Below, piece by piece: positions 7,575 to 16,573 of a DNA stretch of 64,000 bases. Source of the stretch: CAJQQY01 sp964564545 (GTDB lineage: Bacteria; Bacteroidota; Bacteroidia; Chitinophagales; Saprospiraceae); NCBI GenBank assembly GCA_964564545.1, contig CAZMBP010000055.1, positions 1 to 64,000 on the forward strand, written 5' to 3'. A program made the translations under genes and the position numbers. Within the stretch, counting starts at the first letter, position 1; the number at the start of each line of letters is the position of its first letter. The notes under the pieces were generated by a model. The model made no database searches. It worked only from the letters and a program-made list of their open reading frames with translations, and was not told the DNA's origin.

Positions 7575-9914
7575 ATGCAACGACTTCAACTCATTTTTCT
7601 ATTTTCCTTACTTACTTATCTTGGTTTCGCTCAACCCGATCCATGCGGTAGCGATCCTGCCATGACGCCTACTTGTTTGGAAGCATGTGTAATTTGTGAT
7701 ATTGATGGTTTTACCGGACGGAACACTTCGACCATCATGGGACAAGGGTTTAGTGGATTCTGTACCACCGAATATAATCGGATGGCCTACATCGCTTTTA
7801 TTGCTGGAACAGAAGATCTAGATATTGAATTTGAGGTGACTAATTGTACGATCAATTGGGGATTGGAAGTGGGGATTTTTGAAAGTTTTGATTGTGAAAC
7901 CTTTAGTCCAGTTACTATTTGTGATACGGATGTACAACCCAACTCAACGATCACCTTGAGTAATACCGTTCCTTTGGTCGTCGGTCAATATTATTACATT
8001 GTGGTGGATGGCTCCAATAATGATGAGTGTGATTGGACGTTCAATGTCGTTAATGGAAGTACTGCCGTTGGACAATTAACTACCTCTGGTGACATCAGCG
8101 GACTTGACCAAACTTGCCCAGATATGCCGACAACTTATTCCACAACTGGTGATGTGGGGGCGGCACTTTTTTATTGGACTTTAAATGGCAATCCAACTGG
8201 TGGAACGACTCAAACTGTTGATATTATTTTTCCAGCCGATGGAACTTATGAGTTGTGTGTGACGGCTGCTAATGTTTGTGATGATGCACCTCCCACTTGC
8301 ACAACGGTGGAAGTGGTCACTCCTGGAACGTTGAATTTAGTAGAAGAAATTTGTGATAATGATTGCTACGATGTGGCAGGACAAACCATTTGTGATTCTG
8401 GTATTTATGATTTTGTCATCACCCTCCCAAATGGATGTGATAGTTTGATCTTTTTAGACTTGACCGTTTTACCCCAAGCACAAGAAATCGTCGATATTAA
8501 TTTATGTGTGGGCGAAGAATTTTTTATTGGCCCAACACCTTACTCAACGACAGGAATTCATGTAGATACTATTTTGACTGCAGCAGCTTGCGACAGTATT
8601 GTGACGCTTGATTTATTTATGGTCGAATGTGAAATTATTGGATCAACAGATTTTATTTCTCCCATTTGTAACGGGGATGCAAATGGCTTTTTAATTTTCT
8701 CTGTGCAAAATGGAACGCCTCCTTTTAGCTACGTTTGGGAACATATCACCGATGTCACCATTTTTGGATCGGGAAGTACTGTCCTATTTGATAATAACCA
8801 AATTTCCAATGTTCCAGCTGGTATTTACGAAATCAACATCATGGATAATTTTGGAAATAATGTGGTACTTTTTCAAGAAGTTACAGAACCTTCTGTTTTG
8901 TCAGTTGTAACGGAAGCACTTGACATCGACGGATTTAATTTGAGCTGCAATGACGGAATGGATGGAACTGCTTTGGCAACTGGAAATGGTGGAGTGCCAC
9001 CCTACTCTTTCGCCTGGAGCGATGGACAAATGCAACTAGGAGATGAAGCCAATAACCTTGCAGCAGGATTGTATACCGTCAGTATCACCGACGATAATGG
9101 TTGTGTACAAACGAATAATATCACTTTGACCGAACCTACTCCGATTGAATTTTTGATCAATTATATCGATCCCAATTGTGATGGGTTTGAAACTGGTTTA
9201 ATTCAAATTGATTCCATTTGGGGCGGAACACCTCCTTACCAGTCTGCATTGGGAAGTGGGCCATTTAGTACTTCAATGGTCTATCAAGATCTCGCTTCTG
9301 GCACTTACGAGATTGCCCTCCTGGATGATAATGGTTGTGAAACCGAAGACAGCGGAACGTTGACTGCACCAGATATTCCCGTTCTTTTTATGGGGCCAGA
9401 TTTGGAAGTGGATTTGGGATGCGATATTTTGATTCCAGTAACAACCAATAATACGAACCTCATTGACATCATTTGGACTGGCACCGACAACACCATAGAT
9501 TGTGATACTTGTCTTCGTCCGACCGTTGCACCTCTTAATGATGCTGCTTATTTTCTGACCGTCACTTCCATTGATGATTGTTCGACGAGCGATTCCATCA
9601 ATGTCTTTGTCAATAAAATTCGAGACGTTTTTATTCCAAATGCATTCTCACCCAATGGTGATGGAGCTAACGATTACTTTTTTATCAATGCCAACAAATC
9701 AGTTGCCTTGATAAAAAATATGAAAATCTTTAATCGCTGGGGAGCAGTCGTTTTTGAAGGAAATGATTTGCCGCCGAATGATTTTAGTTACGGTTGGAAT
9801 GGATTTTTTAAAGGAAAATTAGCTAGCTCTGGCGTTTATATTTGGATGGCAGAAATTGAATATCTAGATGGAGAAATCATTCAGCTATCAGGCGACTTGA
9901 CGATAACTTTGTAA
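7575..9914 (+). CDS. Secreted SprB-repeat protein with T9SS type B (CHU_C) sorting domain
   Basis: 779 residues from the ATG at 7575, chosen because it starts a clean signal peptide (MQRLQLIFLFSLLTYLGFAQ) and lies just after a promoter. The N-terminal domain (20-180) is Cys-rich (CGSDPAM, CLEACVICDIDG, CDWTFNV). PKD/Ig-like segments follow. Then come three SprB-type repeats, each with a GTPPF/Y or GVPPY turn and an AGxY...DDNGC ending (about 370-620). The last ~90 residues are the gliding-motility-associated CHU_C domain (VFIPNAFSPNGDGANDYF ... WNRW-like MKIFNRWGAVVFEG ... SSGVYIWMAEI). Such proteins go through T9SS and act as adhesins or motility-track proteins. No enzymatic domain was found. 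Confidence 0.85.
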   Translation: MQRLQLIFLFSLLTYLGFAQPDPCGSDPAMTPTCLEACVICDIDGFTGRNTSTIMGQGFSGFCTTEYNRMAYIAFIAGTEDLDIEFEVTNCTINWGLEVGIFESFDCETFSPVTICDTDVQPNSTITLSNTVPLVVGQYYYIVVDGSNNDECDWTFNVVNGSTAVGQLTTSGDISGLDQTCPDMPTTYSTTGDVGAALFYWTLNGNPTGGTTQTVDIIFPADGTYELCVTAANVCDDAPPTCTTVEVVTPGTLNLVEEICDNDCYDVAGQTICDSGIYDFVITLPNGCDSLIFLDLTVLPQAQEIVDINLCVGEEFFIGPTPYSTTGIHVDTILTAAACDSIVTLDLFMVECEIIGSTDFISPICNGDANGFLIFSVQNGTPPFSYVWEHITDVTIFGSGSTVLFDNNQISNVPAGIYEINIMDNFGNNVVLFQEVTEPSVLSVVTEALDIDGFNLSCNDGMDGTALATGNGGVPPYSFAWSDGQMQLGDEANNLAAGLYTVSITDDNGCVQTNNITLTEPTPIEFLINYIDPNCDGFETGLIQIDSIWGGTPPYQSALGSGPFSTSMVYQDLASGTYEIALLDDNGCETEDSGTLTAPDIPVLFMGPDLEVDLGCDILIPVTTNNTNLIDIIWTGTDNTIDCDTCLRPTVAPLNDAAYFLTVTSIDDCSTSDSINVFVNKIRDVFIPNAFSPNGDGANDYFFINANKSVALIKNMKIFNRWGAVVFEGNDLPPNDFSYGWNGFFKGKLASSGVYIWMAEIEYLDGEIIQLSGDLTITL

Positions 9915-9949
9915 AAAATATCATACGTTAAATCCTTTTTTAACTTAAA

Positions 9950-10086
9950 ATTGGAAGGAAAACCATGTGCAGTAAGGAGCGGGTGAGGCTCTGCGAAAAA
10001 TGTGGGTGCGGGAGCCTGACTTGCGTATAGCTATTTTTTCGTATAGAATTTTTTCGTTCTTTTTTTTTCAATGAAAAAAAGAACAA
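9950..10086 (+). repeat. Dispersed two-hairpin repeat, copy A
   Basis: This lies in the gap 9915-10219. It contains the conserved core GCGAAAAATGTGGGTGCGGG, then CGTATAGC, a closing TTTTTTCGTA that can pair with TGCGAAAAA, and a terminal hairpin GTTC-T9-C / G-A7-GAAC (10056-10084). Three further copies occur at about 11980, 57250 and 60322. The rest of the gap is AT-rich and holds nothing recognisable. Confidence 0.7.
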
Positions 10087-10219
10087 CATTCAATTCATCC
10101 ACGAAATCCATCAGGTAAAACGAACTAAAAAAAATAGTATAAAGAGAATTCAATACGTTGTGAATAACAAGAATAAAAAAATCAACATAAGTTTTAAAAC
10201 ATCTTGTCATCTAAATTAT

Positions 10220-10909
10220 ATGAAATCCTATAGCTTTTTTATCCTATTATTATTTTCATCTATGGCTTCATTTGCACAAACCTCAAATGAGATCATCGAG
10301 TTCAAGCTTTCTATCAATCATCATCCTATAAAAGTGGATAAAAAGTATTTTAACCACACCCTTTCGGATAGCATCCATTTTGATGCTATCCGATTTTATG
10401 TCTCTAATTTCCAGTTTTTTCAAGACGAGGTGTTCGTTGCTTCTTTGCAAAAAAAACATCATTTAATTGATTTGGAAAACCCAGCATCTCTGAAAATTGA
10501 TTTGGAAGAAAACGCAAACCTCAATTTTAATAAAATAAAATTCGATTTTGGAATTGATAGTTTGACGAATGTCTCTGGAGCTTTTGGAGGAGATTTAGAT
10601 CCCACAAATGGAATGTATTGGACTTGGCAAAGTGGATATATTAATTTTAAATTGGAAGGTGTCACCCCAAGTTGCCCCGCTCGAAAAAACTTTTTCCAAT
10701 TTCACCTCGGTGGTTATCAAGCTCCATTTGCCAATGCACAAAATGTGGAGTTACCTATTCTTGATAAAAAAAATATTACGATCGAACTCCCTGTAGATCA
10801 ACTTTTGGAAAAAATAAACTTCAAAGAAACGTATCAAATCATGAGCCCCAATCAGCAAGCAGTTGATATGGCTCAATTAATTGCTTCGATATTTTTTATC
10901 GTTCCTTGA
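10220..10909 (+). CDS. MbnP-like copper-binding protein
   Basis: About 229 residues from the ATG at 10220. A GTG at 10160 would place 20 polar residues before the signal peptide, so the ATG is preferred. The signal peptide ends at ASFAQ. The mature protein has the MbnP family signature: IRFYVSNFQF, the block DPTNGMYWTWQSGYINFKLEG, and a late FHLGGYQ. In characterised MbnP a Trp in this region is converted to kynurenine to create a high-affinity copper site, by the partner di-heme enzyme MbnH. The next gene encodes an MbnH-like peroxidase 39 bp downstream. Periplasmic or outer-membrane-associated copper acquisition is inferred; no methanobactin genes are seen. Confidence 0.8.
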   Translation: MKSYSFFILLLFSSMASFAQTSNEIIEFKLSINHHPIKVDKKYFNHTLSDSIHFDAIRFYVSNFQFFQDEVFVASLQKKHHLIDLENPASLKIDLEENANLNFNKIKFDFGIDSLTNVSGAFGGDLDPTNGMYWTWQSGYINFKLEGVTPSCPARKNFFQFHLGGYQAPFANAQNVELPILDKKNITIELPVDQLLEKINFKETYQIMSPNQQAVDMAQLIASIFFIVP

Positions 10910-10931
10910 AAATCCTGTGGTCAATCAAAGA
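10900..10931 (+). repeat. Short form of CTGTGGTC hairpin repeat
   Basis: The sequence runs GTTCCTTGA...CTGTGGTCA...TCAAAGAAC, matching the outer stem of the longer elements at 43398 and 54618 with the inner part missing. It overlaps the MbnP stop codon (10907-10909) and ends just before the MbnH-like gene. Confidence 0.5.
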
Positions 10932-10948
10932 ACCTTTTTTAATATAAA

Positions 10949-11968
10949 ATGAAATCAAAATTTTACTTTTTACTATTCTTCATTTTCGGTTGCGTGGCGT
11001 TTTGTGCGGAACAAATATCCTATTTTAATCCACCCAAACATTTCCCAAAACCTGAGTATGATTTTTCCAACAATCCACTCACCAAAGAAAAAGTAGAACT
11101 TGGAAGAGCATTGTTTTACGATCCAATTTTATCGAGCGACAATACTATTTCTTGCGCCTCTTGCCATTCCCCTTACAATGCATTCGCGCACACCGATCAT
11201 GATTTAAGCCACGGCATCAATGACGAAATCGGAACACGCAATGCCCCTGCCCTATTCAACCTAGCTTGGCAAAAAACATTTATGTGGGATGGCGCCATCA
11301 ACCACCTCGACATGCAAGCACTCGCCCCGATCAGTCATCCTAAAGAAATGAATGAAAGCTTAAAAAATGTCGTGGATAAATTACAAAACCAAAAAATCTA
11401 TCCTCCTCTTTTTTACCAAGCTTTTCAAGATAGTTTGATAACAGGTGAGTATATTTTAAAAGCATTATCTCAATTTCAATTGACTTTAGTTTCCGCCACT
11501 TCAAAATATGATGACGTAAAAAAAGGACTCACTCAATTTTCCGAACAAGAAAAAAGTGGTTATTTATTATTTCAAAAAAACTGCAATTCCTGCCACACGG
11601 AACCGCTTTTTTCCAATCAAGCATTCGCCAATAATGGACTTCCCGTCGATACTACTTTAAATGATTTTGGAAAATGGATGATCACCAAACAAAGTACCGA
11701 TAGTCTAAAATTCAAAATTCCCACCTTGCGAAATTTGACTTACACCCATCCCTACATGCACGATGGTAGATTTCGAAAATTAAATCAAGTCCTCAATCAC
11801 TACACCAAAGGAATTTCCCCAAGCCAAAATCAATCAAATGATTTGGAAAAAAATATTGCTTTGACTCCCCATGAAAAAACAGACTTGATTGCTTTCCTAC
11901 TCACCCTAAATGATAAAAATTTTGTCTTCCACCAAAAACATCAATTTCCAAGAGAAATATTAAAATGA
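10949..11968 (+). CDS. MbnH-like di-heme cytochrome c peroxidase
   Basis: 339 residues. A signal peptide (about 1-20) is followed by two heme c motifs, CASCH (69-73) and CNSCH (212-216), with a candidate distal Met270 in THPYMHDGRF. The FxDP-type region LGRALFYDP and the tract GTRNAPALFNLAW are typical of bacterial cytochrome c peroxidase/MauG relatives. Pairing with an MbnP-like gene points to the MbnH branch, which oxidises a Trp of MbnP rather than detoxifying peroxide. It would act in the periplasm and needs cytochrome c maturation. A dispersed hairpin repeat follows the stop. Confidence 0.85.
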   Translation: MKSKFYFLLFFIFGCVAFCAEQISYFNPPKHFPKPEYDFSNNPLTKEKVELGRALFYDPILSSDNTISCASCHSPYNAFAHTDHDLSHGINDEIGTRNAPALFNLAWQKTFMWDGAINHLDMQALAPISHPKEMNESLKNVVDKLQNQKIYPPLFYQAFQDSLITGEYILKALSQFQLTLVSATSKYDDVKKGLTQFSEQEKSGYLLFQKNCNSCHTEPLFSNQAFANNGLPVDTTLNDFGKWMITKQSTDSLKFKIPTLRNLTYTHPYMHDGRFRKLNQVLNHYTKGISPSQNQSNDLEKNIALTPHEKTDLIAFLLTLNDKNFVFHQKHQFPREILK

Positions 11969-11979
11969 GTTGATGTTAA

Positions 11980-12156
11980 ATTTTGAAAGGAAAGCCCCAC
12001 ACTCTGGGGCGGGTTGGGATCGGCGAAAAATGAGGGTGCGGGGGCCTGCTTTGTGCATAGCTACTTTTTCCTGCGTTGCTTGAAACCACAGTTTCAAAAA
12101 GCGATTGGAAAAGGAATTTTTTGGTACTTTTTTTTTCGATGAAAAAAAGTACAACC
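11980..12156 (+). repeat. Dispersed two-hairpin repeat, copy B
   Basis: The core GGCGAAAAATGAGGGTGCGG is at 12022-12041, followed by GCATAGC. A copy-specific insertion of about 40 bases contains its own small hairpin (TGAAAC/GTTTCA). The terminal hairpin GTAC-T9-C / G-A7-GTAC (12124-12152) closes the element. It fills most of the gap 11969-12272. A 82-codon reverse frame running through it is not considered a gene. Confidence 0.7.
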
Positions 12157-12272
12157 CCACTAGATCAGCAACTCTAAAGAAATAAAACAAATCTATTTTA
12201 AAACTCAATTTTCACAAAAAATAAGTAGGTCTTCCCCAACCTAAACTGTCTTCATAAAAAACAATATTTAAA

Positions 12273-13613
12273 ATGAAAAAAATTATCCTCTTCAGCTACG
12301 TTTTGAGCATGACCATCATGTGTTCAGCACAAAGCCCAGCAGTAACTGCTTGGTTACAAAACACCACGGAAACAGGAAGTTATTACATGCAAGGCAACTC
12401 CACCGCAATTGACAATGGTATTTTATACAATTGCCAAAAAGTGGAATATTCAACAGACTTCGTTTACATTTCAACTAAAGGAATTCCTGCCTATCCAACA
12501 GGTCCATTCCTTGATGGAAATCCATCTCAAGCTACCGATCAAGATGCTATTTTTAAATTCCCATTGACTCCTCAAGAGAATACTGGAACTCCTATTTCGA
12601 CAACTGGAGGAAATATCGGAGTATTCATCAATGGGGTCGCACTCTTCGATTATCGAGATGGTGTAGCTTGGAATCCAAATACTAATGCCCTTTGTGGCGG
12701 ACCAGGTAACCCACCTTGCCCAGGTGGTCCAATGGCACAAAACGATTGGAACCGAGATGCCGTTCCAGCAGAGATGGACGGCTTCGATTGCTCCAAAGCA
12801 CACCCTGCAATGGGCAATTATCATCATCATCAAAATCCATCTGCTTTCAAATTGGATTTAAATGTAGTTTCTGACATTTGTAATTTATATGATGCCGAAG
12901 GATTATATGCCATCGACGAGACCCAACATTCTCCATTGATCGGATTCGCTTACGATGGATTCCCTATCTATGGAGCTTATGGCTATAAAAATGCTGATGG
13001 AACAGGAGGAGTCGCTCGGATGAAATCTAGTTATCAATTACAAAATAATACAACCAGAACTAATGGACCAGATGTTGATGCCACTTATTTCGCAGGTTAT
13101 TTCCGAGAAGATTATCAATATGTTGCTTCCACAGAAGATGATTATTTGGATGAGCACAATGGGCGGTTTTGTATCACTCCTGAATACCCAAATGGAACTT
13201 ATGCTTATTTTGCAACAGTCGATGAAAACTGGAATTCAGCGTATCCATATGTGGTTGGCCCAACTTTTTATGGGGTTTCTGAAAATCGAAAAGTAACTAT
13301 GGTTGACGAACCAACGACAGTTTATAATGGAACTTCAAGTCTATCAGCAACTGAATTTGACAACTTAAATATTTCTATTTTTCCAAATCCAGCGACTGAT
13401 TTGATTGCTGTTCAAGTAGCAGGTTTGGTCAATGAAAATTTGGAAATTCAACTAGTTGATTTATCTGGAAAAGTGGTGAGTTCTTCCCAAATAAGCAAAG
13501 GAAGTACCATTGCTTATTTTGATATTCAGACGGTTTACGGAGGAATCTATCTAGTAAAGATTTCAAATGGGGAATTGAGTATTTCGGAGAAAGTGGTGAT
13601 TATGAAAGAGTAG
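12273..13613 (+). CDS. Secreted YHYH-domain protein with T9SS type A sorting domain
   Basis: 446 residues with a signal peptide (1-20, ending MCSAQ). The central region is a YHYH domain: GNYHHHQNPSAFKLD (about 181-195), HSPLIGFAYDGFPIYGAYGYK and DEHNGRFCITPEYPNGTYAYF, with clustered His and conserved Gly-Tyr patterns. The family is widespread in environmental bacteria and its activity is unknown; the His cluster suggests metal binding. The C-terminal ~75 residues (from NISIFPNPATDL to the end, with GGIYLVKI) form a T9SS type A sorting domain, so it is exported and probably anchored. A strong hairpin terminator follows 22 bp downstream. Confidence 0.8.
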   Translation: MKKIILFSYVLSMTIMCSAQSPAVTAWLQNTTETGSYYMQGNSTAIDNGILYNCQKVEYSTDFVYISTKGIPAYPTGPFLDGNPSQATDQDAIFKFPLTPQENTGTPISTTGGNIGVFINGVALFDYRDGVAWNPNTNALCGGPGNPPCPGGPMAQNDWNRDAVPAEMDGFDCSKAHPAMGNYHHHQNPSAFKLDLNVVSDICNLYDAEGLYAIDETQHSPLIGFAYDGFPIYGAYGYKNADGTGGVARMKSSYQLQNNTTRTNGPDVDATYFAGYFREDYQYVASTEDDYLDEHNGRFCITPEYPNGTYAYFATVDENWNSAYPYVVGPTFYGVSENRKVTMVDEPTTVYNGTSSLSATEFDNLNISIFPNPATDLIAVQVAGLVNENLEIQLVDLSGKVVSSSQISKGSTIAYFDIQTVYGGIYLVKISNGELSISEKVVIMKE

Positions 13614-13634
13614 ATTTATATTTTAAGCATATTC

Positions 13635-13680
13635 ATAAAAAAGCGAGTTAAAGTAGGTTTCTTTAACTCGCTTTTTTTAT
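13635..13680 (+). terminator. Strong intrinsic hairpin terminator
   Basis: A near-perfect stem of about 19 pairs (AAAAAAGCGAGTTAAAG / CTTTAACTCGCTTTTTTT) has a 7-base loop. A-tracts on the left and T-tracts on the right make it bidirectional in form. It closes the YHYH transcription unit. Confidence 0.85.
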
Positions 13681-13746
13681 GAAATACTATTAGAAGTGGT
13701 TTAAAAATGCCTCTCAATATCAGCTAAATATTTTATCGTTTTATGT

Positions 13747-13754
13747 TACATTTG
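13747..13754 (+). promoter_or_regulatory. Candidate -7 promoter box for wbpD unit
   Basis: TACATTTG matches TAnnTTTG and is followed by GC as in many Bacteroidota promoters. No clear -33 TTG lies at the right distance. The start codon at 13832 would follow a 70-base leader containing the hairpin at 13764-13801. Confidence 0.35.
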
Positions 13755-13763
13755 CAAAAAATA

Positions 13764-13801
13764 GAATTCTAAAACAGTCGGAACTGACCGTTTTAAAATT
13801 C
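13764..13801. repeat. GTCGGAAnnGACC hairpin in wbpD leader
   Basis: The arms GAATTCTAAAACAGTC and GACCGTTTTAAAATTC pair with two mismatches around GGAACT. A hairpin with the same core (GTCGGAATAGACC, 35497-35509) lies upstream of wbpE on the other side of the glycan block. Confidence 0.5.
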
Positions 13802-13831
13802 TTATTTAAAATCTCAAATCCAATTCATTAA

Positions 13832-14416
13832 ATGTCAGATAAAAATTACTTCACCCACGAATCTGCCTACGTCGATGATGGTTGCGAAATCGGAGAAGGA
13901 ACTAAAATATGGCACTTCTGCCACGTGATGCCTAATTGCAAAATAGGTAAAGATTGTAGCCTTGGACAAAATGTCTTCGTTGCTCCTAAAGTCGTTTTAG
14001 GCAATAATGTCAAAGTGCAAAATAACGTTTCCATCTATGAAGGGGTGTTTTGTGAAGATGATGTTTTCCTTGGCCCATCTATGGTTTTTACCAACGTTTA
14101 TAATCCTCGAAGTGGCGTCACTCGCAAAGATGAATATCGACAAACCATCGTCAAAAAAGGCGCTTCCATTGGAGCCAATGCCACCATCGTATGCGGCAAC
14201 AACATCGGTCAATATGCGTTTATAGGTGCAGGGGCAGTCATCAAAACGGAAGTGCCAGATTACGCACTCATGGTAGGTGTTCCAGCTCGACAAATTGGTT
14301 GGATTAGCGAACATGGTGAGCGACTTATTTTTGATGAAAATGGCATCGCCACTTGCCCCGGAAACGGAGAAAAATATCACCTAAAAGATAATAAAGTAAC
14401 AAAAGAAATAGTATGA
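13832..14416 (+). CDS. wbpD: UDP-2-acetamido-3-amino-glucuronate N-acetyltransferase
   Basis: 194 residues of left-handed beta-helix built from hexapeptide repeats (I-G-x-x-x-x type: IGEGTKIWHF, IGKDCSLGQN, IGANATIVCG). It has the WbpD/WxcM N-domain signatures ESAYVDDGCEIGEG, VFTNVYNPRS and VPDYALMVGVPARQIGWISEHG. Known relatives acetylate the 3-amino group of UDP-GlcNAc(3NH2)A to give UDP-GlcNAc(3NAc)A in the cytoplasm. It overlaps wbpB by four bases (14413-14416), so the two are cotranslated. wbpE and wbpI lie 20 kb away, across the sortase gene, and complete the pathway. Confidence 0.88.
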   Translation: MSDKNYFTHESAYVDDGCEIGEGTKIWHFCHVMPNCKIGKDCSLGQNVFVAPKVVLGNNVKVQNNVSIYEGVFCEDDVFLGPSMVFTNVYNPRSGVTRKDEYRQTIVKKGASIGANATIVCGNNIGQYAFIGAGAVIKTEVPDYALMVGVPARQIGWISEHGERLIFDENGIATCPGNGEKYHLKDNKVTKEIV

Positions 14417-15381
14417 AAAATTTTGCATTGATTGGCGCAGCAGGATATATCGCTCCTCGACATATGCGTGCCATAAAAGATACCAATAATAATTTAGTAG
14501 CTGCTTTGGATCCTTCTGACTCCGTTGGAGTGATTGATAGTTATTTTCCCAATTCTGCTTTTTTTACCGAATTTGAACGGTTTGATCGGCACTTAGAAAA
14601 ATTGAGAAGAAAAGGAGATGCTGTTGACTATGTGAGTATTTGTTCTCCCAATTATTTGCATGATGCCCACATTCGATTTGGTTTGAGAAATGGTGCAGAT
14701 GTGATTTGCGAAAAGCCAATTGTCCTCAATCCTTGGAATATTGATGCACTCGAAGAATCTGAAAAAGAGTCTGGGAAGCACATTTATAATATCCTGCAAT
14801 TGCGTTTGCATAAAAGTGTCATCGAACTCAAAGAGCAAGTTGATAATGCACCAAAAGATAAAATTTTCGACATCGATTTGACTTATCTAACTTCCCGTGG
14901 AAATTGGTATTACGCTAGTTGGAAAGGAGATAAAAGTAAATCGGGAGGAATTGCGACGAATATTGGGGTGCATTTTTACGATATGCTTTCTTGGATTTTT
15001 GGGGATGTCAAAAAGAGCACAGTTCATGTACATGAGCATGATCGAGCAGCTGGATTCTTAGAATTGGAAAGAGCCAATGTCCGATGGTTTCTAGGAATTA
15101 ATTATGATCTAATTCCGGAACACATCAAGGAAAAAGGACTTCGAACGTATCGATCTATTCAAATTGAAAATCAAGAATTTGAATTCAGCGGCGGCTTTAC
15201 GGAATTACACACCCGTAGCTACGAAGAGATTTTAAAAGGCAATGGATTTAGAATTGGATTGGCGAGAAGAGCCATTGAAACGGTCTATGATATTCGACAC
15301 AAAACACCAATTGGATTGGTCGGAGATTATCATCCTTTAGCTAAAATTCCTTTGACAAAACATCCATTTAATAGGAGTTAA
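14413..15381 (+). CDS. wbpB: UDP-N-acetylglucosaminuronate 3-dehydrogenase (Gfo/Idh/MocA)
   Basis: 322 residues. The N-terminal Rossmann fold begins FALIGAAGYIAPRHMRA (GxxGxxx dinucleotide loop), with the ICSPNYLH strand and the catalytic-region motif CEKP (99-102). The C-terminal sheet includes GGIATNIGVHFYDMLSWIFG, where the conserved His is in the active site of WbpB/WlbA enzymes. These oxidise the 3-OH of UDP-GlcNAcA, making the keto sugar that the aminotransferase WbpE converts. Translation is coupled to wbpD. A hairpin (15391-15415) lies just after the stop. Confidence 0.88.
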   Translation: MKNFALIGAAGYIAPRHMRAIKDTNNNLVAALDPSDSVGVIDSYFPNSAFFTEFERFDRHLEKLRRKGDAVDYVSICSPNYLHDAHIRFGLRNGADVICEKPIVLNPWNIDALEESEKESGKHIYNILQLRLHKSVIELKEQVDNAPKDKIFDIDLTYLTSRGNWYYASWKGDKSKSGGIATNIGVHFYDMLSWIFGDVKKSTVHVHEHDRAAGFLELERANVRWFLGINYDLIPEHIKEKGLRTYRSIQIENQEFEFSGGFTELHTRSYEEILKGNGFRIGLARRAIETVYDIRHKTPIGLVGDYHPLAKIPLTKHPFNRS

Positions 15382-15390
15382 AATAAAGAA

Positions 15391-15415
15391 AACCAGCGAA
15401 AAAATTTCGCTGGTT
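15391..15415. terminator. Hairpin after wbpB
   Basis: A perfect 11-bp stem (AACCAGCGAAA / TTTCGCTGGTT) with a 3-base loop lies 10 bp after the wbpB stop. There is no strong T-tract, so termination may be partial and the FemAB-like gene may still be read from upstream. The rest of 15416-15630 is AT-rich with no other feature. Confidence 0.6.
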
Positions 15416-15630
15416 ACTCTTACTATCAATAATCATCAAAGTAATTTCTATTTGGAAAATCGTGCAAATGTTAAATTTAACACGACTTTGAGTAACAAAT
15501 TTACTCATTATTTGAATAAAACGAAAAATTCGTATTATTATTTTTTGTTATTCTATTTATAGAAATCTCAAGTTACTTTTTTAGATTAACTTTCCTAAGG
15601 AATGGTCAAATAATTATTTATTTTCAATAA

Positions 15631-16566
15631 ATGACCGATAAAGAGGCTTATATTTTATTTTGCGAAAAAGAAAAAGAGGTTCCGCTCTTTTCAAAACCTT
15701 GGTATTTGGATGCAGTTTGTGGTGAAAAAGGATGGGATATTTTGATGATAAAAAAAGGAAGTGAGGTTGCAGCTACCATGCCTTTTTTGAAAAAAAAGCA
15801 ATTTGGATTTTCGCTTTCTCGAATGCCCTTGATTACTCCATATTTGGGTCCTTATTTTACCAAAAAATTCCGCTCCGCAAAGCAGCGAGAAAAGTTGATG
15901 CGAGTTTTTATTGAGCAACTTCCAAAGTTTGATTTCTTTGATCAAAATATGCCTCCTTCAATTACGAATTGGTTACCCTTTTATTGGGAGGGATTTGAAG
16001 CGACGGTACGGTATAGTTTCTCGATTGATTTGACAAAAAGTTTAGAGGAAGTATTTCAAAACATCAGTTCTAATTATCGCAATAATAAGATTGCTAAAGC
16101 TCAAAAGTTAATTAGCATCGTATCGAATCGAAGCCTTAAAGAATTTTATGACGTGCAAAAAATGACTTTTGAAAAACAAAATATGCAAGTCCCCTACTCT
16201 TTTGAGTATATTAAAAATTTTGATTCGGTTTTGGAACAAGAAAATGCGCGAAAAGTATTTTTTGCCATCGATAAAAATGAGCAAATCCATTCCGTTGCTT
16301 ATCTGACTTGGGATGAAGAAACTCTATATTTTCAGATGACGGGAAGTGATCCAAATTTTCGAAATAGCGGTGCAGGTGTTTTAATTATCTGGGAATCGAT
16401 TAAATATGCTAAAGCGGTTTTAGGGAAAAAACAATTTGATTTTTGTGGGAGTGTGATTGAAGGGATTGCTAAAGTGAGGCAAGAGTTTGGAGCACAACAA
16501 GTACCTTATTTTAATCTGAAGAAATTTGAGTCGAAGCTTCTGGAAGTTTTATACAAGGTGAAATAA
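15631..16566 (+). CDS. FemAB/VimA-like GNAT-superfamily acyl(aminoacyl)transferase
   Basis: 311 residues, cytoplasmic. The C-terminal half is a FemAB-type GNAT domain (Acetyltransf_6-like): ISSNYRNNKIAKAQ, FFAIDKNEQIHSVAYLTWD, LYFQMTGSDPNFRNSGAGVLIIWE and KQFDFCGSVIEGIAKVRQEFGAQ. The last block is characteristic of Fem-like transferases that add an acyl or aminoacyl group to a glycan amine. The P. gingivalis counterpart in the Wbp/Vim pathway, VimA, is about the same size and proposed to add the N-acyl (seryl) group to the anchor sugar. Orthology is inferred from context and length, not shown. A FkbM gene follows after 7 bp. Confidence 0.7.
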   Translation: MTDKEAYILFCEKEKEVPLFSKPWYLDAVCGEKGWDILMIKKGSEVAATMPFLKKKQFGFSLSRMPLITPYLGPYFTKKFRSAKQREKLMRVFIEQLPKFDFFDQNMPPSITNWLPFYWEGFEATVRYSFSIDLTKSLEEVFQNISSNYRNNKIAKAQKLISIVSNRSLKEFYDVQKMTFEKQNMQVPYSFEYIKNFDSVLEQENARKVFFAIDKNEQIHSVAYLTWDEETLYFQMTGSDPNFRNSGAGVLIIWESIKYAKAVLGKKQFDFCGSVIEGIAKVRQEFGAQQVPYFNLKKFESKLLEVLYKVK

Positions 16567-16573
16567 TCAACAT

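Noticed and set aside
11960..12208. 82-codon reverse-strand open frame
   Set aside because: It runs through dispersed repeat copy B, reads the hairpin arms as codons and shows no protein-like pattern.
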